Source: Fictibacillus barbaricus (GTDB taxonomy: Bacteria; Bacillota; Bacilli; Bacillales; Fictibacillaceae). Taken from it: a stretch of DNA of 64,000 nucleotides. The stretch covers positions 124,001 through 188,000 of the forward strand of contig NZ_BMCE01000001.1 in the NCBI RefSeq assembly GCF_014635025.1, in the 5' to 3' direction. The translations under genes and the position numbers were made by a program. Numbering within the stretch: position 1 is the stretch's first letter; every line of letters begins with the position of its first letter. Of this stretch, positions 25,177-33,732 are shown one piece after another. A model generated the notes under the pieces. The model did not search any database, was not told the origin of the DNA, and saw only the letters and a list, made by a program, of their open reading frames with translations.

Positions 25177-25976
25177 TACACTTTCTCCGCCACAATAATG
25201 AATGATTTGGGAATGCCTCGGTCGAGTTCATCTGGGTGCGGTTCTTCAACAAGCCGTTTGATCCATAGACCTTGGGAGCCGATCGCGGTAACGATCTCAC
25301 CGAGCGTCCATTGGCGGATCTGCACTTGGAAAGGTGCGCGTTCTTCTGATGTTGCGTATTGAAGCTCTGGCAAAAATTTGGAGTAAGCGACATCCATTGT
25401 GACAAGTTCTTCGCTGAAGTAATCACCAGTCACTTTATGCTTTCTTACCGCTTGGCTCTTGCCTTGAGATTCTATGAGTTTTGTAGAAACAGGGTGGAAG
25501 TCTTGAAGAATAAGTGTTCCGCCTTTCTTAAGCAAACCTGCAACAACTTCGAAATAAGCATTCAGATCTGTAAAATAGTGTAAGATGCCATTTTCCATGA
25601 AGGCCATATCATAGTCGCCTGTCATTTCTGCTACTGGCAGATTTAAAATATCTTCTACAACATAGCGGACCTCAACATTCGCTGCATCAGCCAGTTCACG
25701 GGCATAAGCCGCGTTTGATTCAGAGATATCGATCACTGTAGCATCCGCACCAAGAAGGGAAAGTGCGACAGCCTTACTCCCGTGTGAACCTAAGAGATTT
25801 ACCACCTTTTTTCCGGATACATCACCAACGTATTGATCCAATGGCTGGAGCCGGCGTTTTGGATCTTTTAGGATTCGAGAAACTGCTTTTTCAGGTACGC
25901 CAAAACGGTTTACCCAAGCTTGATAAGAGCTGTTGCTCCAAGCCTGTCCGTTTCTTATTCTTCGATCTTGATCCAT
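25176..25976 (-). CDS. Class I SAM-dependent methyltransferase
   Basis: A 266-residue cytoplasmic methyltransferase with a Rossmann-like core. Motif I is [20 protein letters not shown] (residues about 58-77), motif II ends VIDISESN, and motif IV is [15 protein letters not shown]. The substrate is unknown. The ATG follows AGGAGGAACAAATC on its strand. Its stop codon overlaps the lipL start, so both are one transcriptional unit; an association with lipoate or octanoate metabolism is guilt by association only. Confidence 0.85.
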   Translation of the reverse strand: MDQDRRIRNGQAWSNSSYQAWVNRFGVPEKAVSRILKDPKRRLQPLDQYVGDVSGKKVVNLLGSHGSKAVALSLLGADATVIDISESNAAYARELADAANVEVRYVVEDILNLPVAEMTGDYDMAFMENGILHYFTDLNAYFEVVAGLLKKGGTLILQDFHPVSTKLIESQGKSQAVRKHKVTGDYFSEELVTMDVAYSKFLPELQYATSEERAPFQVQIRQWTLGEIVTAIGSQGLWIKRLVEEPHPDELDRGIPKSFIIVAEKV

Positions 25977-26290
25977 GATTTGTTCCTCCTGCGATCTATA
26001 TAAAATCTATCTTTTCCGTAATAAGCCTTATCTAGTATAACTCAAATGCAAAGGGGAAGAAAATGGTGGATGTCGATCACGATCTGCCGATATAAAAGAA
26101 GCTGGGTTAGAAAAAAATAGTGGTTGTTTTCAAAGTTATGAACACGATACAATAGGGTATATTCTATTAATCACAACATGAATTTTTGTACAGAAAATAC
26201 CTTCTCAACCAGTTGTTTGAGGAAGGGATTTTTCTTTTTTACGAGAACTCTTACCTATAAATGCTGTAAGAAGGAGCAGGGACAAATTCA
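25977..26290. other. Leader region of ywfO with promoter and terminator-like hairpin
   Basis: A promoter candidate TTGTTT (26124) - 18 bp - TACAAT (26148) points right. About 45 bases later, the arms ACCTTCTCAA and TTGAGGAAGG (26199-26225) form a stable hairpin followed by GATTTTTCTTTTTT. This resembles an intrinsic terminator inside the leader, so premature termination or readthrough control of ywfO is possible. No known riboswitch motif was recognised. Confidence 0.45.
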
Positions 26291-27574
26291 ATGGCTAAAC
26301 CATTAGGAAAGTTGCACGAAGAGAAAGTGTTTAAAGACCCGGTGCACCGATATATCCACGTACGTGATGAACTGATGTGGCGTCTGATCGGTACGCGAGA
26401 GTTTCAAAGACTGCGAAGAATCCGGCAGCTTGGAACAACATACTTAACATTTCATGGAGCAGAACACAGCCGTTTTAGCCATTCTCTTGGTGTTTATGAG
26501 ATTACAAGGCGGATCATTGATATTTTTCAAGAAAAACAAACGTGGGATCCTGAGCAGCGCCTGCTCGTTTTATCCGCAGCCCTTTTACATGACGTCGGAC
26601 ATGGTCCGTTCTCTCACTCGTTTGAAAAAGTGTTTGGGGTAGATCATGAAGAATTTAGCCGTGACATTATATTAGGAAATACAGAAGTTCATAACGTCCT
26701 CCTGCAGATGGGAGAAGATTTTCCAGTACAGGTTGCGGAAGTTATCGCAAAAACACATCGAGACAAGTTGATCGTTAGCCTTATATCAAGTCAGATTGAT
26801 GCAGACAGAATGGATTATCTGTTGAGGGACGCTTATTTCACGGGTGTGAGCTACGGAAACTTCGATATCGAGCGCATACTCCGTGTGATGCGTCCTACTG
26901 AGGATGGCGTTGTCATTAAATCCAGTGGTATGCATGCAGTTGAAGATTATATTATGAGCCGTTACCAGATGTATTGGCAGGTTTACTTTCACCCTGTAAC
27001 TCGAAGTGCTGAAGTAATTTTAAGCAAAATTCTGCATAGAGCGAAAGAACTCTATGAAACAGGGTATACATTCAAAAGAGATATCTCTCACTTTAAAACG
27101 CTGTTTGACGGAAATGTTTCACTTCAGGATTACATCTCGCTTGATGAGGGTGTCATTCATTACTATTTTCAAGGCTGGATGGATGAAGAAGATGCAATCC
27201 TTAGTGATTTGTGCCAGCGGTTTATTGACCGGAAATTATTTAAATATACGGAAATGGTTTCGTTTACGGACGGCCATCTGCTTTCGGGCTACTTTACAGA
27301 AGCAGGAATAAATCCGAAATATTATTTAGTAGTGGACTCATCTTCTGATCTGCCATACGATTTTTACCGTCCAGGTGAAAAAGAAGAGCGTCTGCCGATT
27401 AATCTATTGAAGCCTAATGGCGACATTCGTGAGCTCTCGAGAGAATCAGACGTGGTTGAGGCGATTTCAGGAAAACGCCGTACCGATCATAAGCTGTATT
27501 ATCCGCTCGATCTAATTGAAGCTATTGAAGATGAAGCGCTTAAAAGTAAAATAAAAGAGATCTTACATAGATAG
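26291..27574 (+). CDS. ywfO: HD-domain phosphohydrolase YwfO
   Basis: A 427-residue cytoplasmic protein of the HD/dNTPase-like superfamily. The metal-binding HD motif is LLHDVGHGPFSHSFE (His100, Asp101). An earlier H-bearing helix RFSHSLGVYEITRR and a later Asp in SSQIDADRMDYLLRDAYFTG complete the metal site. The length is near B. subtilis YwfO. By family it may hydrolyse nucleoside triphosphates or other phosphates. The start follows AAGAAGGAGCAGGGACAAATTCA (long spacing). ywgA begins 37 bp downstream. Confidence 0.93.
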   Translation: MAKPLGKLHEEKVFKDPVHRYIHVRDELMWRLIGTREFQRLRRIRQLGTTYLTFHGAEHSRFSHSLGVYEITRRIIDIFQEKQTWDPEQRLLVLSAALLHDVGHGPFSHSFEKVFGVDHEEFSRDIILGNTEVHNVLLQMGEDFPVQVAEVIAKTHRDKLIVSLISSQIDADRMDYLLRDAYFTGVSYGNFDIERILRVMRPTEDGVVIKSSGMHAVEDYIMSRYQMYWQVYFHPVTRSAEVILSKILHRAKELYETGYTFKRDISHFKTLFDGNVSLQDYISLDEGVIHYYFQGWMDEEDAILSDLCQRFIDRKLFKYTEMVSFTDGHLLSGYFTEAGINPKYYLVVDSSSDLPYDFYRPGEKEERLPINLLKPNGDIRELSRESDVVEAISGKRRTDHKLYYPLDLIEAIEDEALKSKIKEILHR

Positions 27575-27611
27575 AACTTTGCACGAAAAAGGATGTTAGG
27601 GGGAACGTACT

Positions 27612-28115
27612 GTGTTTGAGGATCATTTAAAGGTTGTCACTTTGATTCAGGAAGCCGGGGAAGTGGTTGGCCGAAAAAAGCTTCAAAAGATGGTTTATAT
27701 CGCGAAAAAGTTGAACTTTCCTTTTCAAGAAAAGTATCAGTTTCACTTTTACGGGCCTTATTCAGAGGAATTGACGTTAAAAATCGAAGAGCTTTGCAAC
27801 ATGGGCTACATCCATGAAGTAAAAGAAAAGGTGAGCGGGTATTCGCAATACAGATATGCTGTGAATGATGAAGGGCAGAAGCTGCTGTCCACATATGGCG
27901 CAGAGATTGACATGCTAGGGAATTGTGTTCGTTCCATGAATGAGCAGTCATCACGTTTCTTAGAGCTTGTTTCCACGATCATGTACTTTGAAAAGCTTGA
28001 GAGAGACGAGATCAAAGAAAAAGTTCAGACGGTAAAGGCGAAACAAAAGTATTCGGAAGAAGAGATGGAAGAAGCTTTTGCTTATATTGAAACATTAAAA
28101 CTCCAAGTCCAATAA
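27612..28115 (+). CDS. ywgA: YwgA-family protein
   Basis: A 167-residue cytoplasmic protein, matching B. subtilis YwgA (166 residues). VGRKKLQKMVYIAKKLNFPFQEKYQFHFYGPYSEEL (key part LQKMVYIAKKL) is characteristic of a winged-helix-like fold seen in regulators. A long C-terminal helical region is rich in Glu and Lys. The GTG start at 27612 follows TTAGGGGGAACGTACT. It is co-directional with ywfO at 37 bp, so they are likely co-transcribed. The function is unknown. Confidence 0.88.
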   Translation: MFEDHLKVVTLIQEAGEVVGRKKLQKMVYIAKKLNFPFQEKYQFHFYGPYSEELTLKIEELCNMGYIHEVKEKVSGYSQYRYAVNDEGQKLLSTYGAEIDMLGNCVRSMNEQSSRFLELVSTIMYFEKLERDEIKEKVQTVKAKQKYSEEEMEEAFAYIETLKLQVQ

Positions 28116-28160
28116 AAAAAACCTGTTTGAGGGCCAACCCAGCCTAAGAACAGGTTTTTG
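28116..28160. terminator. Bidirectional terminator
   Basis: Arms AAAACCTGTT (28118-28127) and AACAGGTTTTT (28149-28159) lie between ywgA and the minus-strand gene. Confidence 0.85.
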
Positions 28161-28161
28161 T

Positions 28162-28371
28162 TTACCATTTAAATTGCAGAGGATTACCGTGATTATAAAG
28201 GCCATAAAGATAGATGAAGCCCATAAACAAACAAAAGGGAATAATGATAGCGAGCAGCGTTGTGAAAAAACCCTTTGCAATACTTTTATCGTAAAGTTTT
28301 GTTGCGTAATAACCGATTCCAATACCTAAAAATAATAGCGATAATATAAAAGCAGCAAGCCAAAGTTTCAT
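28162..28371 (-). CDS. Small two-helix membrane protein
   Basis: A 69-residue protein with two hydrophobic helices (about residues 3-22 and 36-57) separated by KLYDKSIAKG; both ends are short. The ATG at 28371 is eight bases after AAAGGGG on its strand; an in-frame GTG at 28380 is too close. No family recognised. Confidence 0.65.
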   Translation of the reverse strand: MKLWLAAFILSLLFLGIGIGYYATKLYDKSIAKGFFTTLLAIIIPFCLFMGFIYLYGLYNHGNPLQFKW

Positions 28372-28481
28372 GCCAGGCACCCCTTTTTATCAGCATATCC
28401 ACCCCTTTTAACCGATAAACGACAGTTTGTCTGAAACTTTTTATTCTTACTGACGACTAACAAGTAAAGGAGGGCTTAGTG

Positions 28482-28922
28482 ATGAAAAACATGAAGCTTA
28501 TGCTTATGGTAAGTCTGTTCGTTCTCCTTGCCGCTTGTGGTTCTAAACCAATGCCAGAAGAGGACAAACAGAACGGGGCACCTCAAGTTAAGAACGAGAT
28601 ACCGGCTGAAGCAGCGGGTGTAAAAGCAGAAGTCAAAGTTGAAGAGGGCAGTGAAGAAGCGAACTTAACACTAAAGAATTCATCGGATCAAGAAGCTGGT
28701 ACGGGAACGGCATACGTACTTGAAAAATGGAAAGATGGCAAATGGGAAAAAGTGAATAACGGTCAGATGTTCACCGAGCAGATGATCATGATAAAAGCTG
28801 GGGAGAACTATGATCAGGCGATCGATTTAAAGGGGCAGGATGCAGGAACATATCGTGTTTCAAAAGAGTTTTTTGTGGATGAAAAGAAGGAAAAGGTAGC
28901 TGTTGTGTTTGAGAAAAAATAG
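28482..28922 (+). CDS. Lipoprotein with bacterial Ig-like domain
   Basis: A 146-residue lipoprotein: signal peptide with lipobox LAAC (Cys at about residue 19), an Asn/Glu/Lys linker, then an immunoglobulin-like beta domain. The features are VKVEEGSEEANLTLKNSSDQEAGTG, EKWKDGKWEKV and DAGTYRVSKEF, the pattern common in Bacillus immunoglobulin-like domain proteins. The ATG at 28482 has AAGGAGGG seven bases upstream. The role is unknown; cell-surface location is expected. Confidence 0.75.
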   Translation: MKNMKLMLMVSLFVLLAACGSKPMPEEDKQNGAPQVKNEIPAEAAGVKAEVKVEEGSEEANLTLKNSSDQEAGTGTAYVLEKWKDGKWEKVNNGQMFTEQMIMIKAGENYDQAIDLKGQDAGTYRVSKEFFVDEKKEKVAVVFEKK

Positions 28923-28925
28923 GGT

Positions 28926-29050
28926 AGTTGACTTCTGCTTCAGGATGCTCGCTTTCCGCGAGGGGTAAGGTGAGCTACCTATTAGCGCCTGTGGGTCTCA
29001 CCTGTCACGCTGCTCCTAGCCGTAGTCTCGCACCTTCCGTTTCAATCAAC
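28926..29050. repeat. Dispersed structured repeat, short copy
   Basis: About 125 bp that, read on the minus strand, aligns with the long copy at 56330-56575. They share GGAAGGTGCGAGACT (+ strand 29024-29038, reversed) and then about 65 bp ending CCTCGCGGAAAGCGAGCATCC with few mismatches. GTTGACTT at the left end and AATCAAC at the right end are near-inverted. It follows the lipoprotein gene and precedes the permease terminator. Confidence 0.85.
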
Positions 29051-29096
29051 CTTTTCATCTACAGTTAGCTTTCACAAAAATGAATGTAAGCAAAAA

Positions 29097-29146
29097 CAAA
29101 AGACCGGTTACAGCCCCTGAATTTAGGGTTGACCGGTCTTTTTTCA
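29097..29146 (-). terminator. Terminator of the purine permease gene
   Basis: AAAGACCGGT and ACCGGTCTTTTTT flank a second inner GC pair (CCC/GGG); A- and T-runs on both sides make it usable either way. Confidence 0.85.
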
Positions 29147-29153
29147 TTATTTA

Positions 29154-30470
29154 TTAATGAGGTAAGAATGCCAGCTGATAGAAGAACAATACCGCGAATA
29201 AATATACTAAGAATGGAACCTCACGATACTTTCCTTTAACGATTTTTAGAATCGGATACGAAATGAATCCAAGTGCGATTCCTGTTGCGATACTAGATGT
29301 CAGTGGCATCGTTAAAATGATTAGAAACGCCGGGAACGCTTCATCAAGTTCGTTCCAGTTGATCTTGCTAAGAGATCCTAGCATTAAGCTTCCAACAATA
29401 ATCAGTGTTGGTGCTGTGATGGCTGCTAGTCCTGAGATCGCACCAACAAGCGGTGAGAAGAACGCAGCGGCAACAAATAATACCGCAACAACTACAGAAG
29501 TTAAGCCTGAACGTCCACCGGCAGCAACACCTGAAGAAGATTCAATATAAGCACTCGTTGGGCTCGTACCAAATGCGGCGCCAACCGTAGTTGCTACAGA
29601 ATCTGCGAGAAGTGCTTGGCGTGCGCGAGGCATCTTTTTGCCTTTCATCAGTCCCGCTTGTTCTGCAACACCAACCATCGTTCCTGTTGTATCAAAAATC
29701 GTTACAAGCAAGAAGGAAAATACAACCGCATATAAACCATATTGGAACACATCCGCAAACGCGGTGATCGGATCACCAAAGATGAATAGTTCTGTTGGTA
29801 AGTTAGGTGTAGACACGAATCCGTCTTTAAACGTTAAATGACCCGTGAAGTATGCAATCGTACCTGTGATGATCATCCCGAAGAACAATGCACCGTTCAC
29901 GTTAAGTCCCATTAGGATCAGTGTGATCGCAAGACCTGCAAGAGCAAGCAATACTGTAGGAGAATGCATATCTCCAAGTGTGACTAGGTTATCTGGATGT
30001 GCAACGATAATTTTTGTTAAGCGCAATCCGATAAATGCGATAAAAAGTCCGATTCCGGCTGTAATTCCATGCTTTAAGTTTGCAGGGATGGATTCGATCA
30101 ATTTTTCACGAAACGGCGTTAACGATAGAATAACAAAAAGGATACCTGCAACAAAAACAGCACCGAACGCGATACGGTAATCGATGTTTTCGTTGTTTCC
30201 AACAACGGAAAACGCAAAATACGCGTTCAATCCCATACCGGGAGCGATAGCGATTGGATAGTTAGCTAAAAGCGCCATCCAAAGTGTTCCGACTACAGTA
30301 GCTATGATTGTAGCCATGAATACCGTATCAAAAGGAACGCCGGCAGAATGTAAGATGATCGGGTTGATTACTACGATGTAAACCATCGTTAAGAAAGTAG
30401 TGATCCCTGCTAAAATTTCTGTTTTAACGGTCGTACCAAGTTCTTTTAATTTAAAAAAGGATGAAAGCAT
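29154..30470 (-). CDS. Purine base permease (NCS2/AzgA-like, PbuG/PbuO type)
   Basis: A 438-residue polytopic transporter for purine bases, probably hypoxanthine/guanine or adenine, by proton symport. Characteristic elements are ELGTTVKTEILAGITTFLTM near the start, the PGMGLNAYFAFSVVG loop, SIPANLKHGITAGIGLFIAF and FGTSPTSAYIESSSGVAAGGRSG (key part TSPTSAYIESSSG). The ATG at 30470 lies nine bases after GGAGG; an in-frame ATG 27 bp upstream overlaps a regulatory site. Two PurBox-like sequences flank the promoter. The precise substrate cannot be assigned. Confidence 0.88.
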   Translation of the reverse strand: MLSSFFKLKELGTTVKTEILAGITTFLTMVYIVVINPIILHSAGVPFDTVFMATIIATVVGTLWMALLANYPIAIAPGMGLNAYFAFSVVGNNENIDYRIAFGAVFVAGILFVILSLTPFREKLIESIPANLKHGITAGIGLFIAFIGLRLTKIIVAHPDNLVTLGDMHSPTVLLALAGLAITLILMGLNVNGALFFGMIITGTIAYFTGHLTFKDGFVSTPNLPTELFIFGDPITAFADVFQYGLYAVVFSFLLVTIFDTTGTMVGVAEQAGLMKGKKMPRARQALLADSVATTVGAAFGTSPTSAYIESSSGVAAGGRSGLTSVVVAVLFVAAAFFSPLVGAISGLAAITAPTLIIVGSLMLGSLSKINWNELDEAFPAFLIILTMPLTSSIATGIALGFISYPILKIVKGKYREVPFLVYLFAVLFFYQLAFLPH

Positions 30471-30485
30471 GAGTGAAAACCTCCA

Positions 30486-30544
30486 AAATACGAACATTTA
30501 ATAAACACATTCTATATAATATTCGTTTTTAAGGGACATTTCAA
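30486..30544 (-). promoter_or_regulatory. Promoter with paired PurBox-like sites
   Basis: On the minus strand, TTGAAA and TATTAT stand 17 bp apart (+ coordinates 30539-30544 and 30516-30521). AAATACGAACATT (+, 30486-30498) fits the PurR PurBox AWWWCCGAACWWT at 12 of 13, and the opposing box at 30518-30530 fits at 11 of 13. The boxes are inverted and 19 bp apart; known B. subtilis pairs have 16-17. Confidence 0.55.
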
Positions 30545-30630
30545 CAATTATCTAGAAAGTTTCCTTCTAAGAGTTTTTTATGATTTGTGATACAATACGT
30601 TGTAAGATGAATGTTAGAGGAGCTGGAAGC

Positions 30631-31170
30631 ATGAAAGATTTTTTCAATTCCAACAACAGCAAAGATGCTGATAAAAAGAAAAAAGGGATGGGCTTTACCA
30701 TTATTAGCGGTGACTCAACTGATGGTCATGGCGGATATGGCGTTGGGAGTTTAACGCTCGATCATGTAACACCTGTTATCGTTGATGTAGATGATGCTGT
30801 TGCTTATATTGATATGGGGGCCATGCATGCAAGAAGTGATGTGGAAAAGCGCATCAAGTTTACACCGAACCGTGAAGATACCCCTAACCCAAGAGCGTAT
30901 TGGCTCGTTTGGGTCACGATCAACCGAAAAGCGGAAGGTCCTTATTATTTCGGGTTAACTGCATGCGAGATGCAAGTGGATGTTGAAGCGCGCAGAGGGT
31001 ATAAGAGTTTACCGGAACACGTGAACCGCATGGATAAATCCATGAAAGGCAAAGTGATCGTAGAAGATATGGATGCCAATTCGCGCCGAGTACTCGGAAA
31101 CTTCCTTAAAGAGCACGATGAAGAGATGTTTAATCGTTCCAGTGACGAAATCAAGGCATTAGTGGAATAA
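30631..31170 (+). CDS. ywhD: YwhD-family protein
   Basis: A 179-residue cytoplasmic protein of the YwhD family. The signature is the start of its ordered part, GFTIISGDSTDGHGGYGVGSL, followed by HVTPVIVDVDDAVAYIDMGAMHARS and an acidic C-terminal helix. B. subtilis YwhD is of similar length and unknown function. The frame extends to 30580, but ATG 30631 follows AGAGGAGCTGGAAGC and is preferred. It is adjacent to pbpG as in B. subtilis. Confidence 0.9.
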   Translation: MKDFFNSNNSKDADKKKKGMGFTIISGDSTDGHGGYGVGSLTLDHVTPVIVDVDDAVAYIDMGAMHARSDVEKRIKFTPNREDTPNPRAYWLVWVTINRKAEGPYYFGLTACEMQVDVEARRGYKSLPEHVNRMDKSMKGKVIVEDMDANSRRVLGNFLKEHDEEMFNRSSDEIKALVE

Positions 31171-31249
31171 AAATGGCAAAGTTATGAACCTTTCTTGAAC
31201 ATTTTTTAAAAAACTTGTGACAAGAAAGCACTTCCATTAAAATGTAGTT

Positions 31250-31325
31250 AGCATTGTACACACAATGTTTCTAGGACAATAAAGTGCCCGGGGCTTCCGT
31301 AGTAGAGCTCCGGGCATTTTATTTT
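31250..31325 (+). ncRNA. Candidate small RNA with its own promoter and terminator
   Basis: TTGTGA (31215-31220), 17 bp and TAAAAT (31238-31243) form a good promoter. From about 31250 the short transcript would hold a small hairpin CATTGT-ACAC-ACAATG (31252-31267) and end at a strong GC hairpin with arms GTGCCCGG and CCGGGCAT followed by TTTATTTTTT (about 31283-31325). There is no ORF of use inside. The hairpin might instead only terminate ywhD. Confidence 0.4.
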
Positions 31326-31376
31326 TTCCTGAAACTGGACATGGCGGGGTATATCAGATTATGTAAAATATTGTCG

Positions 31377-31481
31377 ACTCGCCGATATATAGGTGAAACT
31401 CGCCGTATTATTACTAAAACTCGCTGAATTATTTCTCAAACTCGCCGTATTGTAGCAATTTTTCGCCGAATTATCACTTCA
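31377..31481. repeat. Tandem array B: five 21-bp units, core ACTCGCCGtATTAT
   Basis: Units start at 31377, 31398, 31419, 31440 and 31461, all exactly 21 bp apart. Cores read ACTCGCCGATATAT, ACTCGCCGTATTAT, ACTCGCTGAATTAT, ACTCGCCGTATTGT and TTTCGCCGAATTAT. The spacers differ. It lies between the convergent ywhD and pbpG genes. Confidence 0.9.
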
Positions 31482-31512
31482 TGTCATGTGTTGGCTCGTA
31501 AAAACTCATACA

Positions 31513-31550
31513 AAAACCCCGCCAGCTACCGTGCCAACAGGGGTTATCTA
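31513..31550 (-). terminator. Terminator of pbpG
   Basis: On the minus strand AACCCC pairs with GGGGTT around a second inner stem and is followed by TTTG. Confidence 0.6.
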
Positions 31551-31551
31551 C

Positions 31552-33615
31552 TCACCAAGAAAAAATCCGCTTAAAAAAGCCCTTTTTCTCTTCTTTCTTC
31601 TCCAGTTTTTCTTTTATTTCACTCGATGCACCGTGCTCATCACAAAACTCAACCGGTTCAGTTCCTTTTTCATAATACGAGATGCGAGTTACCGGGCAGC
31701 TGTCTGTAGCAAGTTTGCCGTTTTGCGGGTTGATAGTTACCGCTGTTACACCTTCAGGCTGTTCAAAAGATAAGATCTGTTTGTTTTTCAAGGCCTCTTC
31801 CATAAAGTAAGCCCAGATGCGCTTTGAGTAGCCTGTGTCGTTTACATCGTGAAGTTCTTCGTTGTTGTCATACCCTACCCAAACTCCTGTAACGAGCTGA
31901 GGTGCATAACCGACCATCCAGCTGTCGTTCGGCGTAGAACCTGATTTTCCGGCCATCGGACGCGTCAGATAGTGGTTGATGCTGGAGCCGGTTACGCTTG
32001 TATAGTCATTTAATTTTTCATCAAACGTCCCAGCTAACAGATCAGTCATGACAAATGCTTTATTCTCATCGATAACTTGTTCGCTTTCATACTTATGCTT
32101 ATAGAGCACCTCGCCTTTTGAATCCGTGATCTTCGTTATAAAGACAGGTTCTACCTTTTTTCCGCCATTTGCAAAAACGCCGTATGCGTTAGTAAGTTCT
32201 AACACGCCAACTGCCTTAGAACCGAGAGCCAGAGAAGGAATTCCCGCAAGCTCACTCTTGATTCCAAATTTCTTAGCTGTTTTGACAAGCTTCTTTGGTC
32301 CTAAATAAAGATTTGTTTTTACCGCATAAATATTATCCGACAGAGCTAACGCCTGTGCCATCGTTATAAAATCGTTGGCGTAGCGGTTCTTAAAGTTTTT
32401 TGGCTTATAATCGTTCACTCCGTCTCCCATTGCAAATGTGGTTGGCTCAGACTTGATCGGAGTTGAAGCAGTATAGCCGTGCTCTAAGGCGGTGTAGTAT
32501 AAAAACGGCTTAAAGGTTGATCCTGGTGCTCGCTTTGCTTGAAGCGCACGGTTGAACGAGCTCTCCCCAAAGTCACGGCCGCCGACTAGTGCTTTAACAT
32601 CACCGCTGCGCGGATCCATCGCTACTAATGCGGTCTGAATCTTGCTGTTATCAATGATTCGATTCTCAATCGTATGTTCAGCCACTTCCTGCATTTTAGG
32701 ATCAAGCGTGGTATAGATACGAAGGCCGCCAAACTGTATGGAGTTCGTATTCACATTGAGTTCCTTCTTAAGGGTACGCATGACGGCATCCTGAAAATAG
32801 GGCGCTACAGCTGCGATTTCTTCTTCTTCCTCACGAACATACGTTAATTTTTCTGAAACTGCTTCTTTAACAGCATCCTTTTTTATCGACCCGTCTTCAG
32901 CCATAGCACTAAGAATGATGCCCTGACGTTTCTTCGCGTTCTCTTCATGAAGAATCGGTGAATAATAGCTTGGGCCTTTCGGAATTCCTGCGAGTATACT
33001 AGCTTCACCCAATGTAAGATCTTGTGCATTCTTCCCAAAATAATAACGGGAGGCAGACTGAATGCCGTATGAACCATGACCGTAATAAATGGTGTTCAAA
33101 TAACCTTCTAATATCTCATCCTTTGAATAACTCATTTCAAGACGAAGTGTGTAGAAGGCTTCTTGAAATTTTCTTCGCCACGTCTTTTCGTGAGTAAGGA
33201 AAAGGTTTCGGGCATACTGCTGTGTGATCGTACTCGCACCTTGAACTTTTGCCCCAGCTTTTATATCGGCTAAAAGCGCTCCAGCAATCCTTTTTATATC
33301 AAACCCGTTATGTTTATAGAAACTTTTATCTTCAATAGAAATAGTGGCGGATATTAAATCTTTATCAATTTTCTCAAGCGGAACCCAGTATCTGTTCTGT
33401 CCGCCGTTGTTGATCTCACCCATTTTTGATCCGTCAGCCGCATACATGATCGTGGTTTGCGGAACGAACAGTGCAGGCGGTCCCATGAGTTTAGCAAGGA
33501 GTAACATGCCTATGAAAGATAAAACAAAACTTCCTGAGGCAATGATTCCCCATTTTTTGATCCAGCGTATTTTCTGCTGTTTCGTAGCTTCTTTATAAAT
33601 CAGCCAAAACTTCAT
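31552..33615 (-). CDS. pbpG: Bifunctional class A penicillin-binding protein PbpG
   Basis: A 687-residue peptidoglycan synthase with a cytoplasmic tail and one membrane helix (about 23-43). The glycosyltransferase domain has Glu95 in SIEDKSFYKH, and GASTITQQYARN and RKFQEAFYTLRLE follow. The transpeptidase domain has Ser366 and Lys369 in GSTFKPF, SDN near residue 425 and KSG at 557-559 (KSGSTPNDSW). In B. subtilis PbpG (YwhE) acts in sporulation with PbpF. The ATG follows AAGGAGGGCGGATT. The very C-terminus is Lys/Glu-rich. Confidence 0.94.
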   Translation of the reverse strand: MKFWLIYKEATKQQKIRWIKKWGIIASGSFVLSFIGMLLLAKLMGPPALFVPQTTIMYAADGSKMGEINNGGQNRYWVPLEKIDKDLISATISIEDKSFYKHNGFDIKRIAGALLADIKAGAKVQGASTITQQYARNLFLTHEKTWRRKFQEAFYTLRLEMSYSKDEILEGYLNTIYYGHGSYGIQSASRYYFGKNAQDLTLGEASILAGIPKGPSYYSPILHEENAKKRQGIILSAMAEDGSIKKDAVKEAVSEKLTYVREEEEEIAAVAPYFQDAVMRTLKKELNVNTNSIQFGGLRIYTTLDPKMQEVAEHTIENRIIDNSKIQTALVAMDPRSGDVKALVGGRDFGESSFNRALQAKRAPGSTFKPFLYYTALEHGYTASTPIKSEPTTFAMGDGVNDYKPKNFKNRYANDFITMAQALALSDNIYAVKTNLYLGPKKLVKTAKKFGIKSELAGIPSLALGSKAVGVLELTNAYGVFANGGKKVEPVFITKITDSKGEVLYKHKYESEQVIDENKAFVMTDLLAGTFDEKLNDYTSVTGSSINHYLTRPMAGKSGSTPNDSWMVGYAPQLVTGVWVGYDNNEELHDVNDTGYSKRIWAYFMEEALKNKQILSFEQPEGVTAVTINPQNGKLATDSCPVTRISYYEKGTEPVEFCDEHGASSEIKEKLEKKEEKKGFFKRIFSW

Positions 33616-33732
33616 AATCCGCCCTCCTTAAAACTAACATTTTGTTATCTAGTATGGTGAAAAAAGAGTCTCCTTAAACGTAAGAAGGGAACGAAATGCT
33701 ATAATGGCAGATAGACAGAGGAGGTACGGAAC

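Noticed and set aside
30471-30600. Purine riboswitch ahead of the permease gene
   Set aside because: The leader is too short and the conserved aptamer core sequences are absent; PurBox-like sites fit better.
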